Shown here one piece after another: positions 18,368 through 28,400 of a DNA stretch of 64,000 bases (the first letter of the stretch is position 1; each line of letters opens with the position of its first letter). Position numbers and translations under genes: made by a program. The notes beneath the pieces were generated by a model, which did no database searches, was not told where the DNA came from, and saw nothing but the letters and a program-made list of their open reading frames with translations. Origin of the DNA: Paenibacillus tyrphae (GTDB lineage Bacteria > Bacillota > Bacilli > Paenibacillales > NBRC-103111). The stretch lies in NCBI RefSeq assembly GCF_027925525.1, contig NZ_BSDJ01000022.1, positions 50,366 through 114,365 on the forward strand, written 5' to 3'.

Positions 18368-19467
18368 TATTGTCCGGTTACTACGGATTCCATAACAGCG
18401 GTGACGAGGCCGTGCTCCAATCGATTTTGCTGGCTTTGAAGGAACAAGGAGAACGACAGGGCGTAACATTCGTCCCTGTCGTTCTGTCCATAAACCCGGA
18501 GGAAACGGCCCGAACCTACGGCGTTGAAGCCGCTCACAGGATGCGCCCTGCCGAAGTATGGCGGACGCTGCGCGGAGCCGACGGGCTTATAAGCGGCGGC
18601 GGCAGCTTGCTGCAGGATGAAACGGGAACGAAGACAATCCCGTACTACATTGCCATAATCCGGCTTGCTCAATGGTTTCGAAAGCCCGTATTTATTTATT
18701 CTCAAGGCATCGGTCCGGTGCACCGGCCATTTTTCTATGGATGGATTCGTTCGGCCTTCAATCGATGCGCGTTTATTTCTGTTCGAGACGACGAATCGAA
18801 AGCGCTGCTGGGGCGAATGGGTGTTCCTGCAGACCGGGTCGAAGTGGTGCCGGATCCGGTGATGGGGTTATCGCTTCGCGAGCAAAGGTCCCTCAATGGC
18901 GATACCCTTACGAAGCCTGTTATTGGGGTATCCGTCCGTTTCTGGAACGAAGATCGCTCAGAGCTGCGAGCTGTTGCCGATGCGCTTAAGCTTGTATTGG
19001 AGCAATCGGATGCGCACATTCGTTTCCTGCCGTTTCATTTGCCATCCGACGAACAAGCTTCCTTGTATGTGATGGAACATATGGGGGAACTCTACAAAGA
19101 GCGGATGAGCATAACCCCTCCGATTAGCCATCCGCAGGATATGTTGGCGGAAGTTGCTTCCTGCCAGGTGTTGGTCGGAATGCGTCTTCACTCCTTGATT
19201 TATGCGGCCGGTCAATTCGTCCCTATGGTCGGCGTGTCGTACGATCCGAAGATCGATCAATTTTTGAATCGTCTCGGGATCAAAGCCGCTTGCAGTACCC
19301 AAAAGCCCGATGCGAACGCGCTGGCCGAAGAAACTTTGCGGCTGTGGAACGGCGTGGAATCTTGGAAGCGGGAGAAACAGCCGGCCATTGAAAGGCTGAA
19401 AGTCGAAGCCGGGCGCCCGGCGGAACGAATCGCTACTTATTTTGCCAGTCGATTTAAAGGGAATTAA
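18343..19467 (+). CDS. csaB: Polysaccharide pyruvyl transferase CsaB
   Basis: Transfers pyruvate from PEP as a ketal onto ManNAc of the secondary cell wall polymer, the ligand of SLH domains; well studied in Bacillus anthracis and Paenibacillus alvei. 374 aa. N-terminal LSGYYGFHNSGDEAVLQSIL, the GLISGGGSLLQD loop, FIYSQGIGPV, and C-terminal GMRLHSLIYAAG with its conserved His are all CsaB marks. I place the start at TTG 18343, 8 nt after AAGGAG. This start lies inside the end of the DUF5693 gene, so translation is probably coupled. At least three SLH proteins in this window depend on its product. Confidence 0.95.
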   Translation: MGTPVKRIVLSGYYGFHNSGDEAVLQSILLALKEQGERQGVTFVPVVLSINPEETARTYGVEAAHRMRPAEVWRTLRGADGLISGGGSLLQDETGTKTIPYYIAIIRLAQWFRKPVFIYSQGIGPVHRPFFYGWIRSAFNRCAFISVRDDESKALLGRMGVPADRVEVVPDPVMGLSLREQRSLNGDTLTKPVIGVSVRFWNEDRSELRAVADALKLVLEQSDAHIRFLPFHLPSDEQASLYVMEHMGELYKERMSITPPISHPQDMLAEVASCQVLVGMRLHSLIYAAGQFVPMVGVSYDPKIDQFLNRLGIKAACSTQKPDANALAEETLRLWNGVESWKREKQPAIERLKVEAGRPAERIATYFASRFKGN

Positions 19468-19675
19468 TAAGGCTGCGCTATGCAATGAAAATGTGCTTGT
19501 TTTGCCGTAATTCGCAGTGAAAGTGAATCGTAGAGAGGAAAATGTGCGGAAACCGGATAATCCCTGTGAAAACCACCTGAAAACCGCCCAAATTGCCTAA
19601 ATTCGTGATGGTATTTCAGAAGCCGTCAAGGTATAATTTGAAGTGTTTGGGGTTTTGTCATAGAAAAAAGGGGCT

Positions 19676-20806
19676 GTGAAAACACACATGAACTTGTTAT
19701 ACGGTATCGGCTTTGTTGCTGCTTTACTGATCGCATTGCTGATGACACCGCTGGTAAAACGCTTTGCTTTTTGGGTTGGTGCCGTAGATGCACCGAATCA
19801 TCGCAAAGTACATAGCCGGATCATGCCGCGACTCGGCGGATTAGCTATTTTTATTGCATTCATCGCAGCTTATTTTGTTGTTTCTCCTGCTATAAATACA
19901 TTAAAAACGGATGTTGTTTTCGGTCTGCTGGTAGGTGGGGCGATTGTCGTATTAATCGGCGCGCTGGACGACCGGTTTGACTTGTCACCCAAAATTAAAC
20001 TGCTCGGTCAAATTTTGGCTGCTAGTGTAGTGGTCTATTCCGGGGCTGTGATCGATTTGGTCAACTTGCCCTTTGGCGACGGGGCCGTTTCTTTAACATG
20101 GCTAGCCGTTCCGCTGACGATCTTCTGGATCGTGGGGGTGACCAACGCCATTAACCTGATCGACGGTTTGGACGGTTTGTCTGCCGGGGTATCGGGGATT
20201 GCGACGACGACGATTCTGGTATTGGCCCTGATGATGGGGAACGTTACCGTCGCACTGCTGTGTGTCGTACTGCTCGGCTCTATCGCCGGATTTTTGTTCT
20301 ATAATTTTCATCCGGCCAAAATTTTTATGGGTGACTCGGGAGCGCTGTTCCTCGGGTTTTGTCTGGCTACGCTGTCCGTGCTCGGCTTTAAGCAGGCGAC
20401 CGTCGTATCCTTGCTGGTACCCATCATGATTTTAGGGGTCCCGTTGTCCGATACGTTCTTCGCCATTATGCGCCGGTGGGTCAATAACTTGCCGATCTCG
20501 GCTGCGGATAAAAGCCACTTGCATCACTGTCTGCTTCAGCTTGGTTTCAGCCACCGGACAACGGTGCTTATTATATACGGAATTGCCATTTTCTTCGGCT
20601 CGTCCGCCGTGCTGCTTTCCTTCATGTCAGAGCAGGATGCGCTATGGGGCGCCGTGATATTGATTGCCATTCTGCTCTTTGTGCTGGTGCTTGGCGCGGA
20701 AGCGATCGGCATCATCAGCAAAACCAAAAAACCGGTGCTTCACTTTTTAAATAAAATCCGTGTGAAAACGATGCAGATCAGCACTCGTTCCCGGATGTCG
20801 AAATGA
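19676..20806 (+). CDS. tagO: Undecaprenyl-phosphate N-acetylhexosamine 1-phosphate transferase (TagO/WecA type)
   Basis: Membrane enzyme that starts wall-polymer synthesis by moving GlcNAc 1-phosphate from UDP-GlcNAc to undecaprenyl phosphate. 376 aa with about ten or eleven hydrophobic helices. MraY/WecA family motifs visible: HSRIMPRLGGLAIF, GALDDRFDLSPKIKLLGQ (the metal-binding Asp pair), NAINLIDGLDGLSAG, and FMGDSGALFLGF; the His loop reads SHLHHCLLQLG. In P. alvei TagO starts the secondary cell wall polymer, which fits its place after csaB. GTG 19676 is only a few bases from AAAAGGGG; ATG 19688 is the alternative. A TATAAT at 19632-19637 may be its promoter -10. Confidence 0.93.
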   Translation: MKTHMNLLYGIGFVAALLIALLMTPLVKRFAFWVGAVDAPNHRKVHSRIMPRLGGLAIFIAFIAAYFVVSPAINTLKTDVVFGLLVGGAIVVLIGALDDRFDLSPKIKLLGQILAASVVVYSGAVIDLVNLPFGDGAVSLTWLAVPLTIFWIVGVTNAINLIDGLDGLSAGVSGIATTTILVLALMMGNVTVALLCVVLLGSIAGFLFYNFHPAKIFMGDSGALFLGFCLATLSVLGFKQATVVSLLVPIMILGVPLSDTFFAIMRRWVNNLPISAADKSHLHHCLLQLGFSHRTTVLIIYGIAIFFGSSAVLLSFMSEQDALWGAVILIAILLFVLVLGAEAIGIISKTKKPVLHFLNKIRVKTMQISTRSRMSK

Positions 20807-20855
20807 TAATTTTAGCATCAAGTGTGACATCTATAACACGATAATAGGCATTAAT

Positions 20856-20890
20856 AATCCCAGACCTTGATTGGTTTGGGATTTTTTGTT
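20856..20890 (+). terminator. Rho-independent terminator after tagO
   Basis: AATCCCAGACC pairs with GGTTTGGGATT (one G-U pair) around TTGATT, followed by TTTTGTT. Confidence 0.9.
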
Positions 20891-21073
20891 GAGCTGCTTG
20901 CAAATTTCCCTAAAAAAACGATGACTTTCGGCCGATATGTAAAGTACAACTATTTTTTTTGGCGAATGATGTCAAATCTTTGCCGGTTTCAGGCGGGGGA
21001 GGTTGTTTTTTAACCGGAATGCTTTGAATCGTTAATTTGCCTACATTTTTTATTACATAAGGAGGTACTTCTC

Positions 21074-24000
21074 TTGAAACGACTTACCAATCGTGCCGTT
21101 AGCTTTGCGGTCATCGTTGCCCTGCTGGTGTCGATGATCGTACCGTTTTCCGCGATGGCCGCCGGCGGTTCGCTGATGAAAGTCAAAGGATACAGTACGG
21201 CAGCGGCAACCCCTACTCCGGTCACCAGCGAGACGGTTAATATTACCGTCGAAATCGATAATATCGACGATGCTCAGATCTCTTCTATTTATTATGAGAT
21301 TGAGAACGTGACGACCAGCCCAGGAAGCCCGGTGGAAAACAAATCCAACAAGGGCATGAAGACGGGCCCGTATGAAGTGACTTTCAACAGCGTCAAGCTG
21401 TCCGCAGGTACGAACAAAATTACGTTTACGATGGGAGACGTCACCAAGATTTCTTCTCAGCCTGCCTACCTGACGTTTACGCCGACAACGAACATTACGG
21501 ACCTGAAGTTTAACGACGTGCCGATCGATGACGGGAAGATGTATCCGAAGGATCCGACGCAAACGGCGTATGTCATTACCGGTAAATCGCCGAACGCGAC
21601 GACGGTTCAAGGCTACTTGCTCGGCCAAGCTAATCCGATTACGGCGTTCCGCAGCAACAATGGCGACTTCACGTTCATTCCGAACCGGAACACCGATTTC
21701 AACATGCAAGCCGGGGACAATATTTTTAAAATTGTCGCCAGCAACAACACGAATACGTACAACACGACTAAAAAATTCATTTTCAACAATGGCAAGCCGT
21801 TTTTGTTTGAAGGCGCTTTGGATACTGGTTCTGGAAAACAGAAGCTGGTGAATGATCCGTTTCCGCAATTGAACCAAACGACGGCTAACCTGACAGGCAA
21901 AATGAAGGTGGATCTGGCACCGGGTTCTTCGACGGTTACGCAGTATGTGTATGCAGATATCACCGTAGTAGGCGGCAGCCCGGCAACCCAACGGGTATAC
22001 TTCTCGGGCACCACACCGGCTCCGCTTACGGAAATCCCGGCAGAGTCGACCTCGACTTATAAAGTTTTTGACTTGGGTTCTATTCCGCTGACTCTTCCGA
22101 CGAACCGGAATCAGACGCTTATCGTGACGTTCTATACAGGCAGCGGCTTGGTAGGCCAAGCGCCGCAGCAGACGTTTACGTTCAATTATTTCGATCCGGC
22201 TGCACCTTATGTAACGAAAGTAACCAAGGATCTTGGCACGGATCCGTTAACGAATCAACCGGTTGAAGTGGCCCTCAACCAAAATGGCGATAACGAAATC
22301 AGCGAGTTGCCATCTACGTTCTATATTTATACGACCGGTGTAGCTCCGGCGGGTAGCGTTAAGGCTCACATCGGTGGAGATGCTACTGGTATTGCGGCCA
22401 CTTATGTTGGACCTGATGGTACCCAACAAAAATGGAAAGTGCAAGTCAACGGTATTCGTGATGGAAGAGCCATCATGTCTGTAGTACCGAACGGTGTAAC
22501 AAACGGTAAGCTGGACTTCCCATTAGTTATTACGAGTACGCCGTATATCATTCCGGTGAACTTCTATAATAATATGGTCATTAAAAACGCTGCATTGGAG
22601 ACGCCTTATTGTACTCCAGGTACAGGCGGTACGCCTTGCTTGCAGGCGAAAATCATGAACTTGCCTGAAGCGGAGTATGCCAATGTCGAGGTATCCGTTA
22701 ACGGTTATGTAACCAAGTTGGTTGCAGGAGATTTCCGCGATACCAATGCCAAATCGACTTTTATGTTGGATGTGAGCAAGGCCGACGCCCGTTGGCTGCC
22801 TAACGACAACAAAGATTTGCTCAACGAAGGACGCAACACGGTAAAAATCAACCTGCGCTTGAACGGTGCAGTTGTAACGACAGTACAGTACGAGATCTTT
22901 AAGTTTACGCTGCCGACTCCTGCATTTGTAGGAGATATCTTGCCGAGCCCGCTGGAGAAATTCACCAAGGCGCAAACGCCGGATAAATACGCGACGAATG
23001 CAAACAACGTATCATTCGTGGGCAACTTTGTGAATGCAGACAGCATCAAAATGACCGTCCGCAAAAAAGACGCTCTGGGCAACCCTGTTGTTACTTTTGA
23101 TGCCCGGGATAGCGCGAACGGATGGAATTATCCTGCTGCTCCGGCCAACGGCCAGCAAAACTATCTGAACAGCGTCGGGACAGGAGCCATCAATACGGCA
23201 AGCATTCCTCTTCCTTTTACAGGGGATGTCGTCTTCGAATTTATGATTTCCAACAAAACGGGAATTACCGAAACACGGAGCATCACGATTTCCCGTGAAC
23301 CGGTACCTTACCGTATTATCGAGCCGATTCTTGTGAAGAGCGGCAAGGATGATGTGGCTACGATCAACGGTAACTTCGTGGACATCAAATTGGAAGCTGA
23401 GAACGCAGATAGCGTAAGCTTCGGTAAAGACGCCAATGTGCTCAGCAAGATTGACCCGTCCGACAACAAGCCTTACTTCTACTACCGTTATGAAAACTTG
23501 AAGGCAGGCCGTAACACGATCAGCTTTACCGTTAATCGCGGCAAAGAAAGCTCCAAAGCCAGCTTTGTGGTGAATAACGTGAATACGGCGGTAGAAGGTG
23601 CGCAAATGCTGATGCCGCTTCAAAACAAATATAAGCTCTTCGAGGGAGAGCTGGAACTCAGCTTCCCGGCTAACACGAAGCTTATGCGTAACGAACCAAC
23701 AGCAACGAATCAGTACTTGACGTCAGACCGCAAGCTGTTGTTTGGTCTTGCCAATGTGAAGGACGGTCGTGTTAACAAAGCCTACAATACAGACTACAGC
23801 GCATCGTTCTTCCTGCAAGAGCCGACAGGCAAGTTCCGTCCGGCTAGTAAGTTGTTCTGGATCAACGGCGGTGCTGTGGGCCAAGACGATTATTTGGACA
23901 AGGATAAGTTGAAAGAAGCTCTTACAGGCTCCGGACGCGATCCGTATAACATTGATGTAAACAACGCAAACGTGAGATTTTACCAGAAGAATAATGAAAA

Positions 24001-24856
24001 TGATCTGAAAAACTCGTTTGTACCAACTAAGCGCGGCGAGCTGACGCTTAAGTATGACGATTCGATCAGACAGGATTCTTGGAAGTATGTCACCGTGTAT
24101 CAAATGGATATTTACGAAGATTACCGGGGCATGACGACCTTGGCTTGGAAAAACATCGGCGGCGAAGTCGATCCGAAGAAAAACACGATCACGGTTCCGA
24201 TCGATCATTTCGGTTATTTCCAAGTCATGTATATGTACGACAGCTTCAACGATATTACGAGCCACGAGTGGGGTCGTGATACGCTTGATACGCTTTATTC
24301 CAAAGGGTTTATGCTCAATAAACTGCAATCGCTGTTTGTACCGAACGAATCGATTACTCGCGGTGAGTTTGCTACGCTGCTCGTAAAAGCTTTCGATCTT
24401 CCGCTTCAGTACACCGGCAACCTGACGTTCAGCGATGTGCAGAAGTTTGCTAGCACCAATCCGCTGTACGATTATAAGTACATCGAGACTGCAGCACGGG
24501 TCGGCATCGCACGCGGTAATGCCGGAGGCCGATTCAAGCCGGACGAGGCCATTACGCGCCAGGATGCGGCCGTCATGATTGCGAGAGCGGCAGAGCTGAA
24601 AGTGAATTCGGACAGCAATAAGTCTCTTGCTACGCTTCAAAAGCAATTTACTGATGCGAAGGATATCGACATCTATGCTTTGCCTGCGGTTGAAGCCGTG
24701 TCCAAAGCCGGATTCATCGAAGGTATCGAGAACGTTCTTCTTTCCGGTCAGAAGAAGAAAACGTATCGTTTCGATCCGCTTCAAAACTTCACGCGTGTTC
24801 AAGCTGCTGCCGTCATGGAGCGCATCTTGAAGCAGCAAAAGAAATTCCCGAAATAA
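21074..24856 (+). CDS. Large SLH-domain cell-surface protein
   Basis: A 1260-aa secreted protein. Signal peptide of about 29 residues (basic MKRLTNR, hydrophobic core, cleavage near AMA-AGG). About 1,000 residues of Thr/Asn/Val-rich, beta-type sequence follow that look like repeated Ig-like modules; I recognise no catalytic domain. Three SLH domains stand at the C-terminus (about 1060-1260) with motifs ITRGEFATLLVKAF, ITRQDAAVMIARAAEL and FTRVQAAAVMERIL. A Cys pair in ETPYCTPGTGGTPCLQ (around residue 515-525) is uncommon in such wall proteins. TTG start at 21074, with a near-perfect AAGGAGGT 7 nt before it. Probably a structural, S-layer-associated protein. It lies directly before the main S-layer gene. 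Confidence 0.9.
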   Translation: MKRLTNRAVSFAVIVALLVSMIVPFSAMAAGGSLMKVKGYSTAAATPTPVTSETVNITVEIDNIDDAQISSIYYEIENVTTSPGSPVENKSNKGMKTGPYEVTFNSVKLSAGTNKITFTMGDVTKISSQPAYLTFTPTTNITDLKFNDVPIDDGKMYPKDPTQTAYVITGKSPNATTVQGYLLGQANPITAFRSNNGDFTFIPNRNTDFNMQAGDNIFKIVASNNTNTYNTTKKFIFNNGKPFLFEGALDTGSGKQKLVNDPFPQLNQTTANLTGKMKVDLAPGSSTVTQYVYADITVVGGSPATQRVYFSGTTPAPLTEIPAESTSTYKVFDLGSIPLTLPTNRNQTLIVTFYTGSGLVGQAPQQTFTFNYFDPAAPYVTKVTKDLGTDPLTNQPVEVALNQNGDNEISELPSTFYIYTTGVAPAGSVKAHIGGDATGIAATYVGPDGTQQKWKVQVNGIRDGRAIMSVVPNGVTNGKLDFPLVITSTPYIIPVNFYNNMVIKNAALETPYCTPGTGGTPCLQAKIMNLPEAEYANVEVSVNGYVTKLVAGDFRDTNAKSTFMLDVSKADARWLPNDNKDLLNEGRNTVKINLRLNGAVVTTVQYEIFKFTLPTPAFVGDILPSPLEKFTKAQTPDKYATNANNVSFVGNFVNADSIKMTVRKKDALGNPVVTFDARDSANGWNYPAAPANGQQNYLNSVGTGAINTASIPLPFTGDVVFEFMISNKTGITETRSITISREPVPYRIIEPILVKSGKDDVATINGNFVDIKLEAENADSVSFGKDANVLSKIDPSDNKPYFYYRYENLKAGRNTISFTVNRGKESSKASFVVNNVNTAVEGAQMLMPLQNKYKLFEGELELSFPANTKLMRNEPTATNQYLTSDRKLLFGLANVKDGRVNKAYNTDYSASFFLQEPTGKFRPASKLFWINGGAVGQDDYLDKDKLKEALTGSGRDPYNIDVNNANVRFYQKNNENDLKNSFVPTKRGELTLKYDDSIRQDSWKYVTVYQMDIYEDYRGMTTLAWKNIGGEVDPKKNTITVPIDHFGYFQVMYMYDSFNDITSHEWGRDTLDTLYSKGFMLNKLQSLFVPNESITRGEFATLLVKAFDLPLQYTGNLTFSDVQKFASTNPLYDYKYIETAARVGIARGNAGGRFKPDEAITRQDAAVMIARAAELKVNSDSNKSLATLQKQFTDAKDIDIYALPAVEAVSKAGFIEGIENVLLSGQKKKTYRFDPLQNFTRVQAAAVMERILKQQKKFPK

Positions 24857-24863
24857 GATAACT

Positions 24864-24900
24864 AAACAAACCGTCAACCGTGGGTTGGCGGTTTGTTCTC
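24864..24900 (+). terminator. Terminator after the SLH protein gene
   Basis: AACAAACCGTCAAC pairs with GTTGGCGGTTTGTT (one G-U pair), loop of about 5 nt, then TCTCTAATTTT; the U run is only moderate. Confidence 0.75.
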
Positions 24901-25171
24901 TAATTTTAGGTGATTTCCGCTCAATATTGGAAAATTATTAATGATGACGTATGTGAATAGATCGTTGTATACTACCTTTTGTGGGCGCTCGATACAATAC
25001 ATAATTGATAGACGCTCTTGATGTACTTGTTCCAAAGTTGTCTCAAAAAAAACCAAAAAAAGTTTTTTCAAAGAGCGCAACTTTTCGAAACAACGTGCGT
25101 TTAATACATTGAAACAAACAGAAAGCAAGACAAAGAGCTGTGAACATGGATAATTTTCACAAAATATGCTC

Positions 25172-25200
25172 TTTACCTTGCTGGCATGTCAGTGTATAAT
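25172..25200 (+). promoter_or_regulatory. Sigma-A-type promoter of the S-layer gene
   Basis: TTTACC (25172-25177, 4 of 6 to TTGACA), a 17-nt spacer and a perfect TATAAT (25195-25200). Other promoters may exist upstream, but none matched as well. Confidence 0.65.
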
Positions 25201-25250
25201 GTTAGGTGGCATGCGATTCTATCCTTAATCTTCCTATGGTTTACTAGTTT

Positions 25251-25270
25251 CTGCAATTTATACATTGCAG
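25251..25270 (+). other. Leader hairpin in the S-layer mRNA
   Basis: CTGCAAT and ATTGCAG form a perfect 7-bp stem with loop TTATAC, about 45 nt after the expected transcription start. It could stabilise the mRNA; there is no T run, so it is not a terminator. Confidence 0.4.
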
Positions 25271-25403
25271 ACATTTTCAATAAAAACTCATTTTGCTCAA
25301 CTCTGGGAAGGGGGTGAATCGGCTAATGAGGGAATCGAGCTATAATTTTTCTACACAGAACTCTCAACAACTGAAAGATATTCGAGGAGGAGAAAAAAAG
25401 GTT

Positions 25404-28400
25404 ATGAAGAAAAGTTTATCTGCAATCCTGTCCCTGGCTATGGCATTCTCCATGTTTTCTTCCGTAGCACTGGGTGCAGACGCTAAGAAATCTTCCGCTG
25501 ATTTCACAGATCTGAAAGATCTGGATGCAGCTACAAAAGCAAAGTTTGACGAAATGATCGGCGCTGGCATTTTCGACGGCGTTAAAGAAGGTACATTTGG
25601 TCTGAAAGACAAAATGAACCGTGCGCAATTCGCGAAAGTAGCAGCTTTGGTCTTCAACTTGAAAGTCGACACTTCCCTGAAAACTTCCAGCTTCTCCGAT
25701 GTGAAATCCGACGATCCGGCTAACGGATACGCTCTGCCTTACATCGAAGCTGTTAAAGCTGCTGGCATCACGGACGGTTACGCTCCTGGCCAATTCAACC
25801 CGGCTGGCGACGTAACGAAAGAGCAACTCGCTACTTTCTTGATCCGCGGTCTGAACAAAGACTCCGAAGGTAAAAACAAAACCGGCGTGAGCGACAAAAC
25901 GGTTTCCGACTGGGCTAAAGGCTATGTTGCACTGGCAATCGAACTGAAATTGCTGAGCAACGGCACTGACGGCACATTCGGCGGTACTTCGGCAGCAACT
26001 CGCGACCTGTTGGTAACGAGCTCCTACGAAGCTAAGAAACAATTTGTTGACACCAACAAACCGGCTAAAGCTTCCGTTAAAGAAGTTAAAGCTGTTGACT
26101 ACAACAAAGTCCAAGTAACTCTGGACAGAGACGTAGAAACGGATAAAGCTACTTTTGTTCTGAAAAAAGGAACAGCTGAAACGAAATACGAAGCAAGAGA
26201 TAAAGACGTTAAATGGTCTGAAGACAAAAAAGTTGCTACGTTGACTTTGAAAGACGGCGCAAAAATCGTTGAAGATACGTACAGCGTAACTCTTGGCGGT
26301 TTGGATGCTTCCGCAGTTGACGTTGTAACTAAAGAATTCAAAGGCGAAATCGAGAAGTTGACGAAAATCGATTTTGTAACAGCTAACGACACTATTGCAA
26401 AATCGAAAAAAGTTCGCGTTCAAATCAAGCCGACGAACCAATATGGCCAACTGGCTTCCTTTACGCCTGGTAGCTATACTGTAAACGTTCCGTCCCCGGA
26501 CAACAATGCAACGATCAAAAAATCTAGTGATGGAACTAAAATGTACGTAGAGCTCACTACTGATGGTCCTAACGTATATTCGGGCAGCTCGACGGTTTCC
26601 ATTAACATTTGGTCTAACGATTACAGAGATATTTCCGCAACGAAAGTCTTCAAAATCGGTGAATATCCTTATGTTGCCAAAGTTGAACTGGGTGAAGTAA
26701 CCTATAGCAACAATAAAACTGCTATTCAAGCATCCGGCGATAAAGCTGTAGTTAAAATGACGCAATACGATCAGTATGGCGGCGAAATTACAATTGATTC
26801 CGGAAGCCTGAATCAAAAGATCCAAGATCCGTCTGCTCAACTTATCCCTAAAGGCAACACTGTTGTTGATAACAACTTGGGTCAGCCTAAGGTTGAAGAC
26901 GATGACGGTGACGGCGTGAAAGAAGTTATCGTCAAAACAGACAAGAAAATTACGGGCAGCGGCGAGTACACTCTCCAAGTGTATGGCGGTGGCTCCACTG
27001 CTAGTGCTACCATCAAAGTTAGTGCTAGCAAAATCGCAACCAAAGTAGAATTTGGTGACTTCAGCAAAAAGAACCTTGCAAACGGAGATAAAGATGTTTA
27101 TCTTGATCTGATTGCATACGATGCAGACGGCACTAAATTGACTGCTGACGAAATCGTTGACAACGTTAAAGACAAACGTTTCAACATTTCCGTTAATGGT
27201 CCGCTCGTAACTGGTGAAACTACAGACGTTCCGGCTTCCATGTTGGATGCTGACAAAAAAGTAGTTCTTAGCGGCGAAAACAAAGGTAAAATTCACTTTT
27301 CTAAAGTAGACGGTAAAGCTAGCGGTTCCGTTTGGATTTATATCCAAGGCATCTATGGCGGGGATACTAACAAAAACAAATCGTACAGCACGGTTGATGC
27401 ACGTTATCCTGTGACCATTAAAACGATCACTGAAGCGCCAAACAAAGCGGTTGCTGGTGCAGAAGTGAAACCGAAATTCCAATTGATCGATAACTACCAA
27501 GAAGTTCTGAAAGAAATGCCTACCGACAAAATCAATGAGAATGGCAAAACGGTATCTTACGACGTATATGCAACTGTGAACGCTAACGGTGTAGGTGCTA
27601 CATTAACAACTGACAATGGTACTGTTGTTAAAAATGGCGACGTTGTTCCTATGAAACAGTTCTCGGATAAGGAACTGAAAATTGCGACAGACAGCAACAC
27701 AGCTGTTGGTGGAACTTACGAAGTGAAGTTTACAATCCGTAAGACTACAAACGGTAATGTTACCGACGAAACTTCGGCAACCAAAAAGGTTACAATTGTT
27801 AACCCAACTTCCGAAGATCTGAAGTACAGCTTGGCGTCGATTGGTGATATCTTCAAAACAATCGATGACGGTACCTATGGTGATGACCAAAACAAAATTG
27901 CAACTAGCAAGCTTGCTAAAGAAGTGAAGGTCATTGCAAAAGACTCCGCAGGTAACGAAATTGCTTATCCAAAACGTATTCTTGATGTAGTAGCGGATGT
28001 CTACTCCGTTGCACGTACTGATACTGCTACTTCTACTGATTCTTTTGGTAAGCCACAAACAAAAGGATACGTCATCGGTAACAAAACCGGTACTTCTAAC
28101 GTAACTGCACGTTTCTATGATGCAAAAGGTGAAATTAAAACAGCTTCGGGAACTGTCACTGTTAAAGGTGATGCTCCCCAGATTGCTAGCATCGAACGCG
28201 ACGACGCGAGCAAAACAACAAACGTATCCGGTACCGTTAAAGCTTGGAGCCTGATGGGTAACCTCACTCTCAAAGATCAATACGGTGATGAGTTCAAAAA
28301 CGATCGGATCATCGACTATGACAAAATTACGAGAGTTAGATACACCATCTCCGATGCAACAAAAGTTGGAGACAAAAATGTTGCAGAACTTACCAGCAAG

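Larger units (their letters stand above)
24906..25403 (+). other. Long untranslated stretch ahead of the S-layer gene
   Basis: About 500 bp without a convincing separate gene. It is AT-rich, with a run of A and T blocks at 25046-25070, a promoter at 25172-25200, a small hairpin at 25251-25270, and a strong ribosome site at 25305-25316 followed by an in-frame ATG at 25326. A transcript from this promoter would have a leader of roughly 120 nt to the upstream start or 200 nt to the downstream one. Long leaders are common for S-layer mRNAs. Confidence 0.6.

Noticed and set aside
21053..24877. Several open frames of 200-380 codons opposite the 1260-aa SLH protein gene
   Set aside because: Arg/His/Val-rich shadow translations without motifs; the plus-strand frame has a signal peptide, SLH domains and a strong ribosome site.
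25416..27500. 694-codon open frame on the minus strand opposite the S-layer gene
   Set aside because: It mirrors the strongly biased codon use of the S-layer gene; composition (Phe/Arg/Asn-rich) is unlike a protein and there is no ribosome site.
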